Shown here: one piece after another, positions 19,442-29,382 of the stretch
How positions within the stretch are numbered: position 1 is the stretch's first letter
How the letters are laid out: the number at the start of each line of letters is the position of its first letter
Origin: Chloroflexi bacterium TSY
GTDB lineage: Bacteria; Chloroflexota; Anaerolineae; Caldilineales; Caldilineaceae
Assembly (NCBI GenBank): GCA_019217005.1
Contig: JAHBNG010000030.1
Coordinates: forward strand, 73,803-137,802
DNA length: 64,000 bases
Reading direction: 5' to 3'
Program-made: the position numbers and the translations under genes
The notes under the pieces: model-generated
Seen by the model: only the letters and a program-made list of their open reading frames with translations
Database searches by the model: none
What the model was told of the DNA's origin: nothing

Positions 19442-20818
19442 TTATGTCTTTTCCAAAACGGTCTCAGGGTGTGGAGCAGCCGTTTGGGTGATGAAATCCG
19501 ACGGAGTTGAACCAATCCGTGCTGAATCAACAACGTGTCGGGTGTCGACTAATAAATCGGCGCGCTTTGCAATATATGCCCAATCATAGACAGAATGATC
19601 GGTTGTCACGACAACGCAGTCAGCCATCTCTAATGCAATATCCAAATCATGAACGCTCGCCATCGTTAACTCGTCATATGAAAACGATGAAACGTGGGGA
19701 TCATGATACTCTACATCCGCCCCCTTGGCCTTGAGCAAATGGATAATATCCAGCGCAGGTGACTCACGTAAATCACCTACATCTTTCTTATACGCCACGC
19801 CCAACAATAGGATACGACTTTTTTTTACAGGTTTGCCAACATCATTTAAAGCGTCTTGCACTTGTTGCACCCAGTAAGCGGGCATAGACGTATTGATTTC
19901 GCTCGCTAGTTCAATAAAGCGAGCATTATATTTGACCGTCTTGAGTTTCCAAGAAAGATAGTGCGGATCAACCGGAATACAATGCCCCCCCAAACCTGGA
20001 CCAGGCGTAAACTTCATGAATCCAAACGGCTTGGTATCCGCTGCATCAAGCACTTCCCAGGCGTTCAATCCTAGCTTTTCACACATCAAGAGCAGTTCGT
20101 TCGCCAATCCAATATTGACCGAACGAAATGTGTTTTCAAATAATTTGACCATTTCGGCTGCCTCGGGCGAAGAAACGGGAACCAACGTACTCATCGCTTG
20201 GCCATAGTAGGCAGAGGCCAGCTCCAAGCAAGCGGGTGTTACCCCGCCAATCACCTTGGGCATGGTTTCAACCGTCCAGTCAGATCGGCCTGGATCAATA
20301 CGTTCGGGCGAGAAAGCCAAGAAAAAATTTTCTCCAACCTTTAAGTTTGGATTGCGATCACTCAATCTAGCGAGCATTACCTCAGTTGTTGTTCCTGGAT
20401 AAGTTGTTGACTCCAGAACAACAACCATACCCGAACGGAGATGCTTTGCTATCTGTTCCGTTGCATCGACAATGTATGAGATATTTGGATCTCCTGTCTT
20501 GTTTAACGGTGTCGGCACACAGACAGAAACAGCATCACAACTATTCAGCACACCATAATCCGTAGTTGCAGCAATGGGATAGAGCGACTTAGAGGACACA
20601 TCTTCAATATACGATTCGCCACGGTTAATGGAATCGACTTTAGATTTGTCAATGTCAATACCGGTTACTTTGTACCCGGCTTTTGCAAAGGCAACACACA
20701 GTGGTAAACCGACATAACCAAGGCCGACAATGGCAACGTGAGCTTCACGACGATGAAATTTGTTAGAAAGAGTTTGTTTTGTCATGAACTTATTTTGAAA
20801 TGAATCATTGCTTCTCAT
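19442..20818 (-). CDS. UDP-N-acetylhexosamine/UDP-glucose 6-dehydrogenase (WbpA type)
   Basis: The N-terminal NAD domain has IVGLGYVGLPLCVAFAKAGY. CVPTPLNKTGDPN and ESTTYPGTT are family blocks, and the catalytic Cys is in PGLGGHCIPVDPHYLSWK. The C-terminal domain has LLGVAYKKDVGDLRESPAL. The enzyme oxidises C6 of a UDP-sugar to the uronic acid in two NAD-dependent steps. The GGHCIPVDP form and neighbours suggest UDP-GlcNAc as substrate. Start may be ATG 20818 or ATG 20785. It is the first step of the Wbp-like pathway encoded downstream. Confidence 0.87.
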   Translation of the reverse strand: MRSNDSFQNKFMTKQTLSNKFHRREAHVAIVGLGYVGLPLCVAFAKAGYKVTGIDIDKSKVDSINRGESYIEDVSSKSLYPIAATTDYGVLNSCDAVSVCVPTPLNKTGDPNISYIVDATEQIAKHLRSGMVVVLESTTYPGTTTEVMLARLSDRNPNLKVGENFFLAFSPERIDPGRSDWTVETMPKVIGGVTPACLELASAYYGQAMSTLVPVSSPEAAEMVKLFENTFRSVNIGLANELLLMCEKLGLNAWEVLDAADTKPFGFMKFTPGPGLGGHCIPVDPHYLSWKLKTVKYNARFIELASEINTSMPAYWVQQVQDALNDVGKPVKKSRILLLGVAYKKDVGDLRESPALDIIHLLKAKGADVEYHDPHVSSFSYDELTMASVHDLDIALEMADCVVVTTDHSVYDWAYIAKRADLLVDTRHVVDSARIGSTPSDFITQTAAPHPETVLEKT

Positions 20819-20834
20819 TCATCGAAAAAGGCTA

Positions 20835-21091
20835 TCACACAGCGGTATGAACGGTCAAGTCATTGTGTTCGTAAAGCGTAGGAATGAGAATTAAATGAAC
20901 ACCGTCTCGTCTCATATGGACCATTGCATCTGGAATAGCCTCCACCAGAGCCTTGTTGCGCGCTTTACTTTGGTGCAAGTCTTGCATGGTCTGCTTTTGT
21001 TCGGTTACGTCACAGGCAATAACATAGGGTAGCCCATCTACCGTCGGACGCGCGCTCCATGCAAGCCAACGATGGCGGAAATGATGTAATT
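20835..21091 (-). pseudogene. PAS/PAC-domain fragment of a sensor protein
   Basis: A reading frame without a start reads RHRWLAWSARPTVDGLPYVI, then ACDVTEQKQTMQDLHQSKAR and ALVEAIPDAMVHMRRDG, and stops at 20835. This is the end of one PAS domain with its PAC motif, and the beginning of a second. No kinase or cyclase output domain follows. It is a remnant of a larger signalling gene. Confidence 0.7.
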
Positions 21092-21163
21092 TTGTAATTT
21101 GGGTGTCGTTTGCAAGACAATTTACTCACCACTGGTATGGTCGATGTGGCGACGATTGCTACT

Positions 21164-21265
21164 CAGTCGATCCAAAATGTGTTCATAAACTGTTCTCTCA
21201 TGCGGCTCTACCTGACTGGTACCGGTGTTAGAGAACACCTCCTCCACGGAAATTTAGATCGACTG
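21164..21265. repeat. Short inverted-repeat element related to family A (102 bp)
   Basis: The ends are CAGTCGATCCAAAAT and the complement of CAGTCGATCTAAATTT, close to the family A ends CAGTAGATCCAAATTT. No clear target duplication is visible. It lies between the PAS fragment and the enolase fragment. Confidence 0.5.
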
Positions 21266-21442
21266 AGATTGGCTATCCCGGGTCACGAAGTGGGCATTCT
21301 GTTCCATCCTCAGTCCCCGCTCCCCGCGAAAACTCCGAATCTCAAACTAAAATACACCCCCATTGCGAGGGTGCACTTCAGCTAACATGTAGCTATCCAA
21401 ACTGATTGGCCAACGCTGTCTATCGACGCGTGTGATTAGCGC

Positions 21443-21637
21443 TGTGGAGAATGTGCCATCTCCAACGACCTGATCCTCGAATTCTATCGGGAGACGGTAG
21501 ACCTACTACTCGTGCAGATCTTCAAGGAGCTGATGGTGCTTGATGCCGACGGCTGCGTAGCCGTGCCCGACCACTGCGGGCTGGGAATTACGCCCAACTA
21601 TGAGTCGCTTGCCCAGCATCAGATTGGGGCGTTGTAA
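21443..21637 (+). pseudogene. C-terminal fragment of an enolase-superfamily (mandelate racemase type) enzyme
   Basis: The frame reads ILEFYRETVDLLLVQIFKEL, then VAVPDHCGLGITPNYESLAQ, and stops at 21635-21637. This is the characteristic last strand and tail of mandelate racemase/galactonate dehydratase proteins, where HPGLGI or RPGLGI is usual. Catalytic residues lie upstream and are absent. It overlaps the 3' end of the radical SAM gene on the other strand. Confidence 0.72.
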
Positions 21638-23180
21638 GTTCGCAGCTCACTTTTTCCGTTCCCTGCAACCCGAAATGAGGGTTTTGGGCGAGTTGAACAC
21701 CCTCACTGCGAATTGCTAATAGTCGATGCATCCACTCTGCAATTTCTTGGTAGCGCAGATGATGGGTGTCCATACTAGGTGTATAAAAGCCGCCATAGAG
21801 AACAGGGTCGTCAAAGCGTAAAAGCCCTGATTTGCGATAGCTATTTCCTTGTGGTGTTCCTGGGATTGGCAGTAGACCAAAGCATGAAACTTGAAATGAT
21901 AAGGCGGGATTGACTTGCTGTAGATCATCAAAGAGTTCCAGCAAAGCTTGCTCAAGCGTCTGTAAAGACTCATGACTTTCATCAGGAAAGCCAATAATAA
22001 CTCCATAGTTGATTGCAGCAACGCCAGAGCGCACTACACTTCGCATCAACTCACAATGCTGCTGCCAGGGCAGCAATTTGGCATAATTTTCTCGGCCAAT
22101 AAGGGGCCGTTCACCTGGTATATAGGCATGAAAACAACCAACTTTGCCATCCCACCCCCACAAGGCATTGATTAGTTCTTCATCTGGCGTAAGATCAGAG
22201 TCTTCATGATTGAACCCACGTCCAAGCGTTGCTTTTCTCAATTCGAGTCCGTTTGGCCAATGATGGGGTAGCCCTATTTCTCGAACACCCTTCATGATCT
22301 CCAGAACCTGTTCTCGCCCGTTTTCCCAAAGAACCCGCGCCAGAAATTGATCAGATGTAAAAAGGACCGATCGCGCCCCAACCTCTTTCTGAGCTTCTAC
22401 CCATTGAAGCGTTCTGCTCGGGGTCATACTCTTATATCCTAAACGATAGGTTGGCGTCTGACAGAAATCGCATTTACGGTCACAGCCGTTATCCGGAATC
22501 ACCGCACCGACAGGCAAGAGCTCCTCCGGGAAAGGTTTCCGCCAATATTCTTGACCTAAACACTGGTGTACCGTGTCCAGTGAGGGCAACGGCCATTCTT
22601 CTGCCCCCAAAGGACGAGACCATTTTGTGCCTATTTCGCCATTGGCAAAAATAACCCCACTGAGGTCGTCGCTGGAGCCTCGTCCGATGATATAGTCAAG
22701 GATTTTGCAATTAGACCCTCCAGATTTATCCGTGACCACAGCCGCAGCGCCTGCCTTAAAATAGGTTTGAGGTTCAGCAACACAATCTGAGCCACCGACG
22801 ACGATGGGGCGACCACCTTTGGTCAGATGCTTAATCACCATACAAGTCACTTCTCGGTGTTGGCTGAAGTTGTTTGTCAGCCCCCAAACGTCATAAGCTG
22901 TCGGGTCAATTTCCGTAATCTTCCGCCCAACATAGACTTTGCTCATATCCATGCCGTCCCAAGTGACTCGGCCGTGTTCTTCCTCATAGTCACCATGTTT
23001 GAGGTTGATAAATTCGACGTCCCAGCCGCCACTTTGGAGTGTTGGCATCAAAATTTGTTTGCTCACCATAGGAATATACTTCCTCACTGGCGCATAGTTC
23101 CGCCCCTGTGGGTCGTATAAAGCAATCTCAGGTGTTTCAATGAGTCCGATTTTAGGTATTCGCCCGTTGGTTAATGACAT
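21588..23180 (-). CDS. B12-binding-domain radical SAM protein
   Basis: The protein of 530 residues begins with a corrinoid-binding-like region (residues about 10-190, including IVVGGSDCVAEPQTYF). A radical SAM core follows with CDRKCDFCQTPTY, the Cys-x3-Cys-x2-Cys that holds the 4Fe-4S cluster. SVLFTSDQFLAR and YGVIIGFPDE are later core blocks. The reaction is unknown; relatives perform methylations or ring chemistry. It is the last gene of a collinear set with KamA and two methyltransferases. The last ten or so residues overlap the enolase fragment and may not be native. An N-terminal duplicate lies at 23286-23719. Confidence 0.8.
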   Translation of the reverse strand: MSLTNGRIPKIGLIETPEIALYDPQGRNYAPVRKYIPMVSKQILMPTLQSGGWDVEFINLKHGDYEEEHGRVTWDGMDMSKVYVGRKITEIDPTAYDVWGLTNNFSQHREVTCMVIKHLTKGGRPIVVGGSDCVAEPQTYFKAGAAAVVTDKSGGSNCKILDYIIGRGSSDDLSGVIFANGEIGTKWSRPLGAEEWPLPSLDTVHQCLGQEYWRKPFPEELLPVGAVIPDNGCDRKCDFCQTPTYRLGYKSMTPSRTLQWVEAQKEVGARSVLFTSDQFLARVLWENGREQVLEIMKGVREIGLPHHWPNGLELRKATLGRGFNHEDSDLTPDEELINALWGWDGKVGCFHAYIPGERPLIGRENYAKLLPWQQHCELMRSVVRSGVAAINYGVIIGFPDESHESLQTLEQALLELFDDLQQVNPALSFQVSCFGLLPIPGTPQGNSYRKSGLLRFDDPVLYGGFYTPSMDTHHLRYQEIAEWMHRLLAIRSEGVQLAQNPHFGLQGTEKVSCELTTPQSDAGQATHSWA

Positions 23181-23285
23181 GAATTCACCTTATCGTTGAA
23201 TTATTTTGAAATAACAAAGCGTGGCTTTTCTTAGCTGTAAGCCGTTAGGTCAATATTATGATCCCAAACGTTGTTTCACTATCTT

Positions 23286-23719
23286 TTGAAGGGCCACTTT
23301 TCTATATTCACCAGTCGGGCATCAGACCCCCTGCCTGCAATTGGGCTTAGCTTTACCCACAAGTCGAAAAATGTGGGATGGCGCTGTTTCAACCCCTCCT
23401 TAATCCTCCCCAGCTTGGGGAGGAGACTGTTGTCGGATGCCCGAGCTGCTCGGATTATCCGATCTGCTCGGAGGTAAGTCACCTTCCCCCAAGCTGAGGG
23501 AAGGCCGGGATGGGGGTAAAACTGCTATCTTTCCCTTTTCTCCGTCACTAAAAGATGTGGGTAAAGCTAAGCCTGCAATTGGGGGAGGAGGGCTTGTTTG
23601 CTAACCAAAGTGCGTCCATTCTTGAAGATACTCCAATTTGTGCCATCTTGGTCAATTAAGCCAACTGATGGGACTTCAATCATACCAATACGCGGTGTGG
23701 TGTTTATAGCTGAATACAT
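23286..23719 (-). pseudogene. Truncated duplicate of the radical SAM gene N-terminus, split by element C
   Basis: From ATG 23719, which has AGGAG at good spacing, the frame reads TTPRIGMIEVPSVGLIDQDG and SKQALLPQLQ. This parallels IPKIGLIETPEIALYDPQG and SKQILMPTLQ of the intact gene downstream. After the 230-bp element C, a shifted frame gives DARLVNIEKWPF, matching the DVEFINLKHG region. Nothing further of the gene remains. Confidence 0.72.
23344..23573. mobile_element. Miniature inverted-repeat element, family C (230 bp)
   Basis: The ends are 18-bp perfect inverted repeats, GGCTTAGCTTTACCCACA. They are flanked by the 8-bp direct repeat TGCAATTG at 23336-23343 and 23574-23581. The inside holds a second inverted structure around CCCCAGCTTGGGGAGG and no gene. 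It interrupts the duplicated radical SAM fragment. Confidence 0.92.
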
Positions 23720-23766
23720 TACAAGGTCTCCTAGAGCTAAGGGTTGTTCAAGAACTACTTGGCACC

Positions 23767-25323
23767 TTAGCAGTCACCAGATTTCGTGATCTTGGCGTAA
23801 TTCATATAGAACTCACCAATCGGATCGACACCGTCTAAACAAGATCTGATCACTCGGATACTATCTACGTGAAAGGGGACTAGGGAACCGCCATCTTCCC
23901 ATAAAATGTTTTGTAACTGCCGATAGATTTCAATTCGTGCCTCTAGGTCAACCTCGGCAGCCGCTGCATCTAGCAAGGCATCAAACTCAGGGTTATTGTA
24001 ATAGGTTTCATTCCAAGTCGCGCCACCCCGATACGCTTCCGGCAGGATGCGGGGTGCTAATCGTTCGCCCCAGCTTGTCGTCACAAAAGATTCGGTCAAC
24101 CACACTTCAGCCCAATAGCCATCCGCGGGTCTTTGCACGATATTGATCGTGATACCAGCTTCGGCGGCTTGCGCTTGATAGGTTTCCAACATTGCAGACC
24201 ATTCGGGATAGATCGAACTGGTGTGAATGTCAAGCTCAAGGCCATCAGGATACCCAGCTTCGGCCAACAAAGATTTAGCCAGTTCAATATCCTGCGGACA
24301 ATCAATGTCGGCACGATAGATGTCGCCTGTCCACACGGGATGGTCACAGGTCACAGTACCTCGCCCGCTCAGGGCTTGGGCTACGATCTCCTCTCGGTCA
24401 GCGGCAAGACGGATGGCCTTCCGCACACGCGGATCGTCAAACGGCGGTGTATCAGTCCGCATCGACATGGAATGCCAACGTCCCCCCGGAAAGACTTGCA
24501 CAACAAAATCATCATTGCCTTCAAACAAAGCGGCTTGTTCCCAACTAATTTCTAACAAATCAATTTGACCAGAGCGCATCGCCTGTGTACGGGCGACCGA
24601 GTCTGGAATGGCAATAATACTGGCACTCGCCGTGCCGGGAGATCCTGCCCAATAGTCGTCATGAGCCACAACTTCAGTGCTCCCGGCAAAGTCTAAAGTC
24701 TCAAGTTTAAAGGGGCCTGTCCCAATCCCGTCTTCGGCAATGGTTCCTCCCCCATTTTCACGAATAATGGCAGCCTGATAAGCCACCAAAAGTGATGGGA
24801 AGTCAACGTTGGCTGGATCAAGGCTAATTTTTACTGTATAGTCGCCGATAGGCTCAACGTTTCGGATTATGTCTAAGATGGCAATCAGGGGCGAATTTAT
24901 TTCTGGGTCAAGTAAGCGCAGTAAAGAGTAGACCACATCGGGTGCTTTCATTTCTGTACCATCGTGGAAAAGTACGCCTTCACGCAGCTTAAATACCCAT
25001 TCTGACGCATCCTCATTGGGTGTCCACGATACAGCCAAGGCTGGGATATTATTCCCTTCAACATCCCTGTCTACCAAAGTATCGTAGGCCATCAAGGTGT
25101 AGTGAAGATGACGATTGGGGCTGTGAGGATCAAGCGTTGTAGCAAGCCCTAATCCATAATTGTCAAATACGTTTAGGTGTCCGCGTTCGACCTCTCGTTC
25201 AGCATGTCCAGTCGACGCGGGAATCGTCCTTGGCTGACAGGCTATCAGGAAAAAGGCCAACGCGATTAAGATAGATAATGGTTTAGTTTTTTCTGCTAAC
25301 ATTACAGCATTCTCCATAGCCAT
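23767..25323 (-). CDS. Family-5 extracellular solute-binding lipoprotein (peptide/opine ABC type)
   Basis: A lipoprotein signal ends in FFLIAC, so it is anchored outside the membrane. The mature part shows the DppA/OppA-type blocks WVFKLREGVLFHDGTEM, DVVYSLLRLLD, GTGPFKLE and FDDPRVRKAIRLAADREEIV. Length (518) is normal. No permease or ATPase genes lie next to it, so it is either served by a transporter elsewhere or works as a sensor. It starts 10 bp downstream of the kamA-like gene end, so it is probably part of the same transcript. Start may be ATG 25302 rather than 25323. Confidence 0.88.
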   Translation of the reverse strand: MAMENAVMLAEKTKPLSILIALAFFLIACQPRTIPASTGHAEREVERGHLNVFDNYGLGLATTLDPHSPNRHLHYTLMAYDTLVDRDVEGNNIPALAVSWTPNEDASEWVFKLREGVLFHDGTEMKAPDVVYSLLRLLDPEINSPLIAILDIIRNVEPIGDYTVKISLDPANVDFPSLLVAYQAAIIRENGGGTIAEDGIGTGPFKLETLDFAGSTEVVAHDDYWAGSPGTASASIIAIPDSVARTQAMRSGQIDLLEISWEQAALFEGNDDFVVQVFPGGRWHSMSMRTDTPPFDDPRVRKAIRLAADREEIVAQALSGRGTVTCDHPVWTGDIYRADIDCPQDIELAKSLLAEAGYPDGLELDIHTSSIYPEWSAMLETYQAQAAEAGITINIVQRPADGYWAEVWLTESFVTTSWGERLAPRILPEAYRGGATWNETYYNNPEFDALLDAAAAEVDLEARIEIYRQLQNILWEDGGSLVPFHVDSIRVIRSCLDGVDPIGEFYMNYAKITKSGDC

Positions 25324-26521
25324 GATCGAGTATTATGTGACCTGCAACTCCGGGACCGAATATCCGTTTAGGCCATGATACTGACTCTCTATTTCCTCTT
25401 GAAAGAAAAACTTTTCATCACCGAACGCAGGTTTTAGTTCGTCTAGCCAAACAGCCTCTGAATCATACTGGGCAAAGAAGGGACGATGTATCCAGTCTGG
25501 ATTGCGGCCCTGGAGAAATCGCAGCGTGAGTACTTGCTCTCCGTTGACTTTCGTTGGACCCAGGACTTGCACCTTGCCTGGATCTGTGGACATACTGGGA
25601 CCTCGCACTGTGCGACTAAGGCCACTGACACGCTGATAGGCGTCTCGGAAAATCTGCCAGGAACGAATAAGCGGCACAGCAAAGTAATGTTGAGCCCCTG
25701 TGTCGCGGACAATAAACATGTAATAAGGGATCAGACCCAAGTCAACTTGATTGCGCCACATGCTTGTCCATGTATCGGCATCGTCATTGATATGCTGTAA
25801 GATGGGTGATTGCGTGTAGATTTGCGCACCAGTTGAACGGATACGGGCAATCGCTTTGGCCACGGCTTCTGTTTTCAATTCGTTGGGATGGTTGAAATGA
25901 GCCATGATGGCCAAATGCTTCCCAGCCTGTACAATGCGTTCAAACAATGCCAGACAATCATCTGCATCTGAGTCCGTCAAAAAGCGATAGGGCCAATAAG
26001 CAAGCGCCTTTGTACCAATGCGAATGGTTCTCAGGTGCGAGAAATTGGCCTTCAATAAGGGGTCAATATATGTGGCCAGATTCTTCGTTTTCATGACCAT
26101 TGCATCGCCACCAGTAAACAAAACGTCTGTCACTTCTGTGTGCAAGCGTATATACTTCACCAAAAGATCAGTTTCTCGCATTGCAAATTTGAGGTTATCT
26201 ATGCCAACAAATTGCGGCCAGCGGAAACAGAAGGAACAGTAGGCGTGGCAAGTCTGGCTTTGACTAGGAAAGAAGAGCACTGTTTCTCGATATTTATGTT
26301 GGATGCCCATCAGCTTTCGACCATATAACGAAGGCACATTGTATTCCATCTGTCCGGCAGTATGAGGATTTAATTGATGCCGAATCCGATTCGAGAGGGC
26401 TTGCAACTGCTCCTTACTTGTATTTTGCCTCAAAGCGGAAGCCATTTCCGTAAAATGGAGTGTCTTTAGCATTTCTGGTTGGGGAAATGTCAATATAAAT
26501 ATAGGGTCATACGGCACCTAA

Positions 26522-27814
26522 GGCTAAACCAAAAAAATAATTATACGCGAACGAGAGAATGGAGAGGGGGAATAAGGACAAACCATTTTTCTAAACCAGG
26601 TAAACGTTGGAAGCGTTGTTCCAAACGGTCCATCTCTTTCTGAGTGAGTTTGACGCCGGTCTCATAAAGAGTGGAATTCAGGTGAACGAAGGGTTGTAGT
26701 TGGTTAAAGCGAAAAGAACGGGCAAAATTGAGAACGGTCTCAAGAGAATCGAGAAGAGAACCGTTCCAGTGTTTTTCAAGATGGCCCCAAACCCGTTCGA
26801 TGGGGTTGTATTTACTGTGATAAGGAGGGTAGCAGGCGAGCTGAATAGAGAGACGATAGTGCTCAACAAACTGAGTGAGACGATACATAAACTGAGTCCG
26901 ACGGGTATGATTTTCGGGACCATTGTCCTGATTGATCACGAGGGTCTTGACGTGAGGAAAGTGTTCACGTACGCTTTCCCAAAATCAATCAGGCAGTCGA
27001 CAATACAGTCACTCGTCACTTTCGACTGAGTCAAGTAAAGAAAGAGTTCCTTGGTTGAAGGGAGGTAAATGCCAAAGGAGTGACTTTCTCGGTCTTCTTA
27101 TCTTGAAAGTCATGATCGAGCGCTTTGACAACCACTCGACTTATCCCTTCTCTCGAGAAACGGTCAAGTAAAATCGTCGCTTTGGCATCCCAAGAGAGGT
27201 GCAGAACCGTCTCGTCTGCATCCGCTTCTTGATTGATCTGATGAATTCTATCAAAGATCGCATCGGTCTCTGGGATCTTTTCACTGGTTGACTTTTTTGA
27301 CCCGGTTTGAGCCATAGCCTAACTCATTGAGCTTCAAGCGGATGGCCTCTTCGCCAGGCAATTCCTCATCTGTGTATCCTTTCTGCTCGATGGGCTGGGT
27401 ACGCATTTCGGCGGCGGTTAGTCGAGTGTACAATTGGGGTTCGAAAGGTGGGATCGGTCTGGCTGAATTGATCGGCGATTTCAACCATATCGGCCAGTAA
27501 AGTGGGGATATGGTCTTCGGCTTTTGCGACCACGTCGGTGGCTTTGGTCGACATAACAGAAGCCGCCTTCTAGTTCTTCCAGGGCTTTGGCTATCGTCGC
27601 CCGATTCCAGCCCAACTCTCGTTCTGCTTTCGTCGGACTCCCTTCGCATATCGTTTTGACCGTTTGGGCCATGAAGTGCCTTCTTTCGTATCCACTTAAC
27701 ATGGCCTTCGTCTCTTTCAAGACTTCAACCATTTCTGGCGAGATTGTCATTTTTGCTCCTTTTGGAGAGCTAGTTTAACACCTTCTCGCGTATATTTTAT
27801 TTTTTGGATTGGCC
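26522..27814 (-). mobile_element. ISAzo13-like insertion sequence, copy 2 (1293 bp)
   Basis: It has the same inverted ends and orientation as copy 1. The flanks are TAA at 26519-26521 and TTA at 27815-27817, a 3-bp target copy with one mismatch. It splits the kamA-like gene. It differs from copy 1 in several homopolymer lengths. Confidence 0.92.
26541..27750 (-). pseudogene. ISAzo13-family transposase, several frameshifts (copy 2)
   Basis: It has the same blocks as copy 1, ending with NQDNGPENHTRRTQFM and the YNPIERVWG motif. Its indels are partly its own: four instead of six G in the run at about 27436, six instead of seven T at about 27293, and three instead of four A at about 27074. It also shares the first and last frame breaks with the other copies. 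Confidence 0.87.
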
Positions 27815-27997
27815 TTATCCCAGTCGATCAGCATATTGACAACATAGCTGTTTGAACGAAATGGTAAAACGCGACCTACAACATCCATCGCAAACTTTCT
27901 CTCTTCAGAGAGCTTCTCCAGTTGAGAAATCTGCCTGAAGTTCTTTAAATCATACGTTTTATATTGGGTAGCGCGGCCGTCCAAAGTCTTTATCATT

Positions 27998-28660
27998 CTA
28001 TCGCACCTCATAGACAAAGTAGCGTACCTTGATAGTATCACTATAGTCTATATGGTTGGGATAAAATGGCATCGGCTTGGACACTTCTACGCGCCGGCAA
28101 TAACCCTCTTCTTCGATCTGCTTCAAGGCAGTGGCGTAATCGTATTGCTCATAGAGATCATCCCGTTGGGAGAAAATCAGAAATCCACCAGGGCGTACTA
28201 CCCGACAAAATTCTTTTAGAACGGGTTTCACTTGATCGATAAAGGTAAACACAGCAATGCTTTCAACCGCATCAAAGGTATCATCCGGAAAAGGATAGGG
28301 GGCTTGGTTCAAATCTTGTTCATAGAGCTTTTCGTAGACTCCTGTTGCTTTGGAAGTAGAAAGACAAACTGGAGAGAGATCCATGCCCACGATCTGGGTG
28401 GACCCCGCTTGATAAAGCGCCATGCCCGTCAATCCTGTACCGCATCCCGCATCAAGAATCTTGCCCGTCATCCGTGCATATTTCCGCATTAACCCTGCTG
28501 CTATTTCATGCCCATCGTATCCCCACTCGGCGACGGCTTCGTTGTACACAGGGGCCAGATTTGCATATCTGGCAATTACCTGATCCCGTTGGAGCGGGAT
28601 TGACTTAGCAATTGAATACTGCTGATCGTAAGATTTCGTTCGCATAGAATTATTCCTCAA
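27998..28660 (-). CDS. Class I SAM-dependent methyltransferase (second of two paralogues)
   Basis: The SAM-binding loop is ILDAGCGTGLTGMAL and motif II/III correspond to VGMDLSPVCL and FDAVESIAVFTFI. FCRVVRPGGFLIFSQRDDLY completes the fold. It is closely similar along its whole length to the gene at 28657-29373, with which it overlaps by 4 bp. It leads by 1 bp into the kamA-like gene, which strongly suggests a joint pathway. The acceptor is unknown. Confidence 0.87.
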   Translation of the reverse strand: MRNNSMRTKSYDQQYSIAKSIPLQRDQVIARYANLAPVYNEAVAEWGYDGHEIAAGLMRKYARMTGKILDAGCGTGLTGMALYQAGSTQIVGMDLSPVCLSTSKATGVYEKLYEQDLNQAPYPFPDDTFDAVESIAVFTFIDQVKPVLKEFCRVVRPGGFLIFSQRDDLYEQYDYATALKQIEEEGYCRRVEVSKPMPFYPNHIDYSDTIKVRYFVYEVR

Positions 28661-29373
28661 CTCACATTCGTGAGAATAGCCTCTGTTTTATCAAATGATT
28701 GAGCTTGCGTTGGATGAAAGTGTACTGGTAACACTTCATAGACAAAATAGAAAACCCCAATCTGGTTACCATAGTCTTTATGCAGAGGGAGATAGGGCTG
28801 CGGATCAGACTTTACCAAGCAACGCGCCAAGCCTTTCGTTTCGAGTTGTTCTAAAGCCGACGCGTAATCATGCTTCTGGTATAAATCATCGCGCTGTGTA
28901 AAGATGAGATGGCCCCCTCGTTTCACAAGGCGGCAAAACTCGGCCAAGACCGGGAATGGATCTTCAATGAAGGTAAGAACGCCAACACATTCCACTGCAG
29001 CAAAGGCGTTGTCCGCAAAGGGATATGGTATGCGTAACATATCCTGGAGATGGACTTCCTGGTAGGCACCCGTTTGTTCGGCCAAGGCCAACGCCTCTGG
29101 CGAAATATCAAGACCGACAATATGGGTGTAGCCCAGTTCCGCCAATATTTCGCCAGTCATTCCAGTTCCACAGCCTGCATCCAATACTTTGCTGTTCAGG
29201 GACACATACTGTTGCATATACTGCGCTGCTACCTCAGGACACTGATATCCCCAGTCCGTCACAGCCTGATTGTAGACGGGTGACAGCTTCGCATAACGTG
29301 CGACAACCTGCCGGCTATCTGCCCCGACTGCGGAGGCCACCTTAAACTGCTGATCGTATCGAGTTTGACTCAT
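28657..29373 (-). CDS. Class I SAM-dependent methyltransferase (first of two paralogues)
   Basis: The 238-residue protein has VLDAGCGTGMTGEIL, VGLDISPEALALA and FCRLVKRGGHLIFTQRDDLY. The N-terminal segment (VVARYAKLSPVYNQAVTDWG) mirrors the paralogue. Tandem duplication and division of labour (successive methylations, or a heteromer) are plausible. It begins 9 bp after the MscS gene ends. Confidence 0.87.
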   Translation of the reverse strand: MSQTRYDQQFKVASAVGADSRQVVARYAKLSPVYNQAVTDWGYQCPEVAAQYMQQYVSLNSKVLDAGCGTGMTGEILAELGYTHIVGLDISPEALALAEQTGAYQEVHLQDMLRIPYPFADNAFAAVECVGVLTFIEDPFPVLAEFCRLVKRGGHLIFTQRDDLYQKHDYASALEQLETKGLARCLVKSDPQPYLPLHKDYGNQIGVFYFVYEVLPVHFHPTQAQSFDKTEAILTNVS

Positions 29374-29382
29374 TTTGTCTCC

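Larger units (their letters stand above)
25333..27996 (-). pseudogene. KamA-type radical SAM aminomutase, split by an ISAzo13-like element
   Basis: The N-terminal part (27996 to 27818) reads KTYDLKNFRQISQLEKLSEE and YVVNMLIDWDK. The rest (26518 to 25333) continues VPYDPIFILTFPQPEML. Removal of the IS and one target copy restores DWDKVPYDP. The radical SAM cluster motif is CHAYCSFCFRW, and DVLFTGGDAMVM is typical of lysine 2,3-aminomutase relatives. A later Lys in STDPGKVQVLG could hold PLP. Restored length is about 455 residues. ATG 27996 begins 1 bp after the methyltransferase stop. The substrate cannot be fixed from sequence; this subgroup differs from classical lysine enzymes in the C-terminal region. 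Confidence 0.87.

Noticed and set aside
3089..27814. Composite transposon bounded by ISAzo13-like copies 1 and 2
   Set aside because: Each copy has its own target duplication inside a separate host gene, so they inserted independently.
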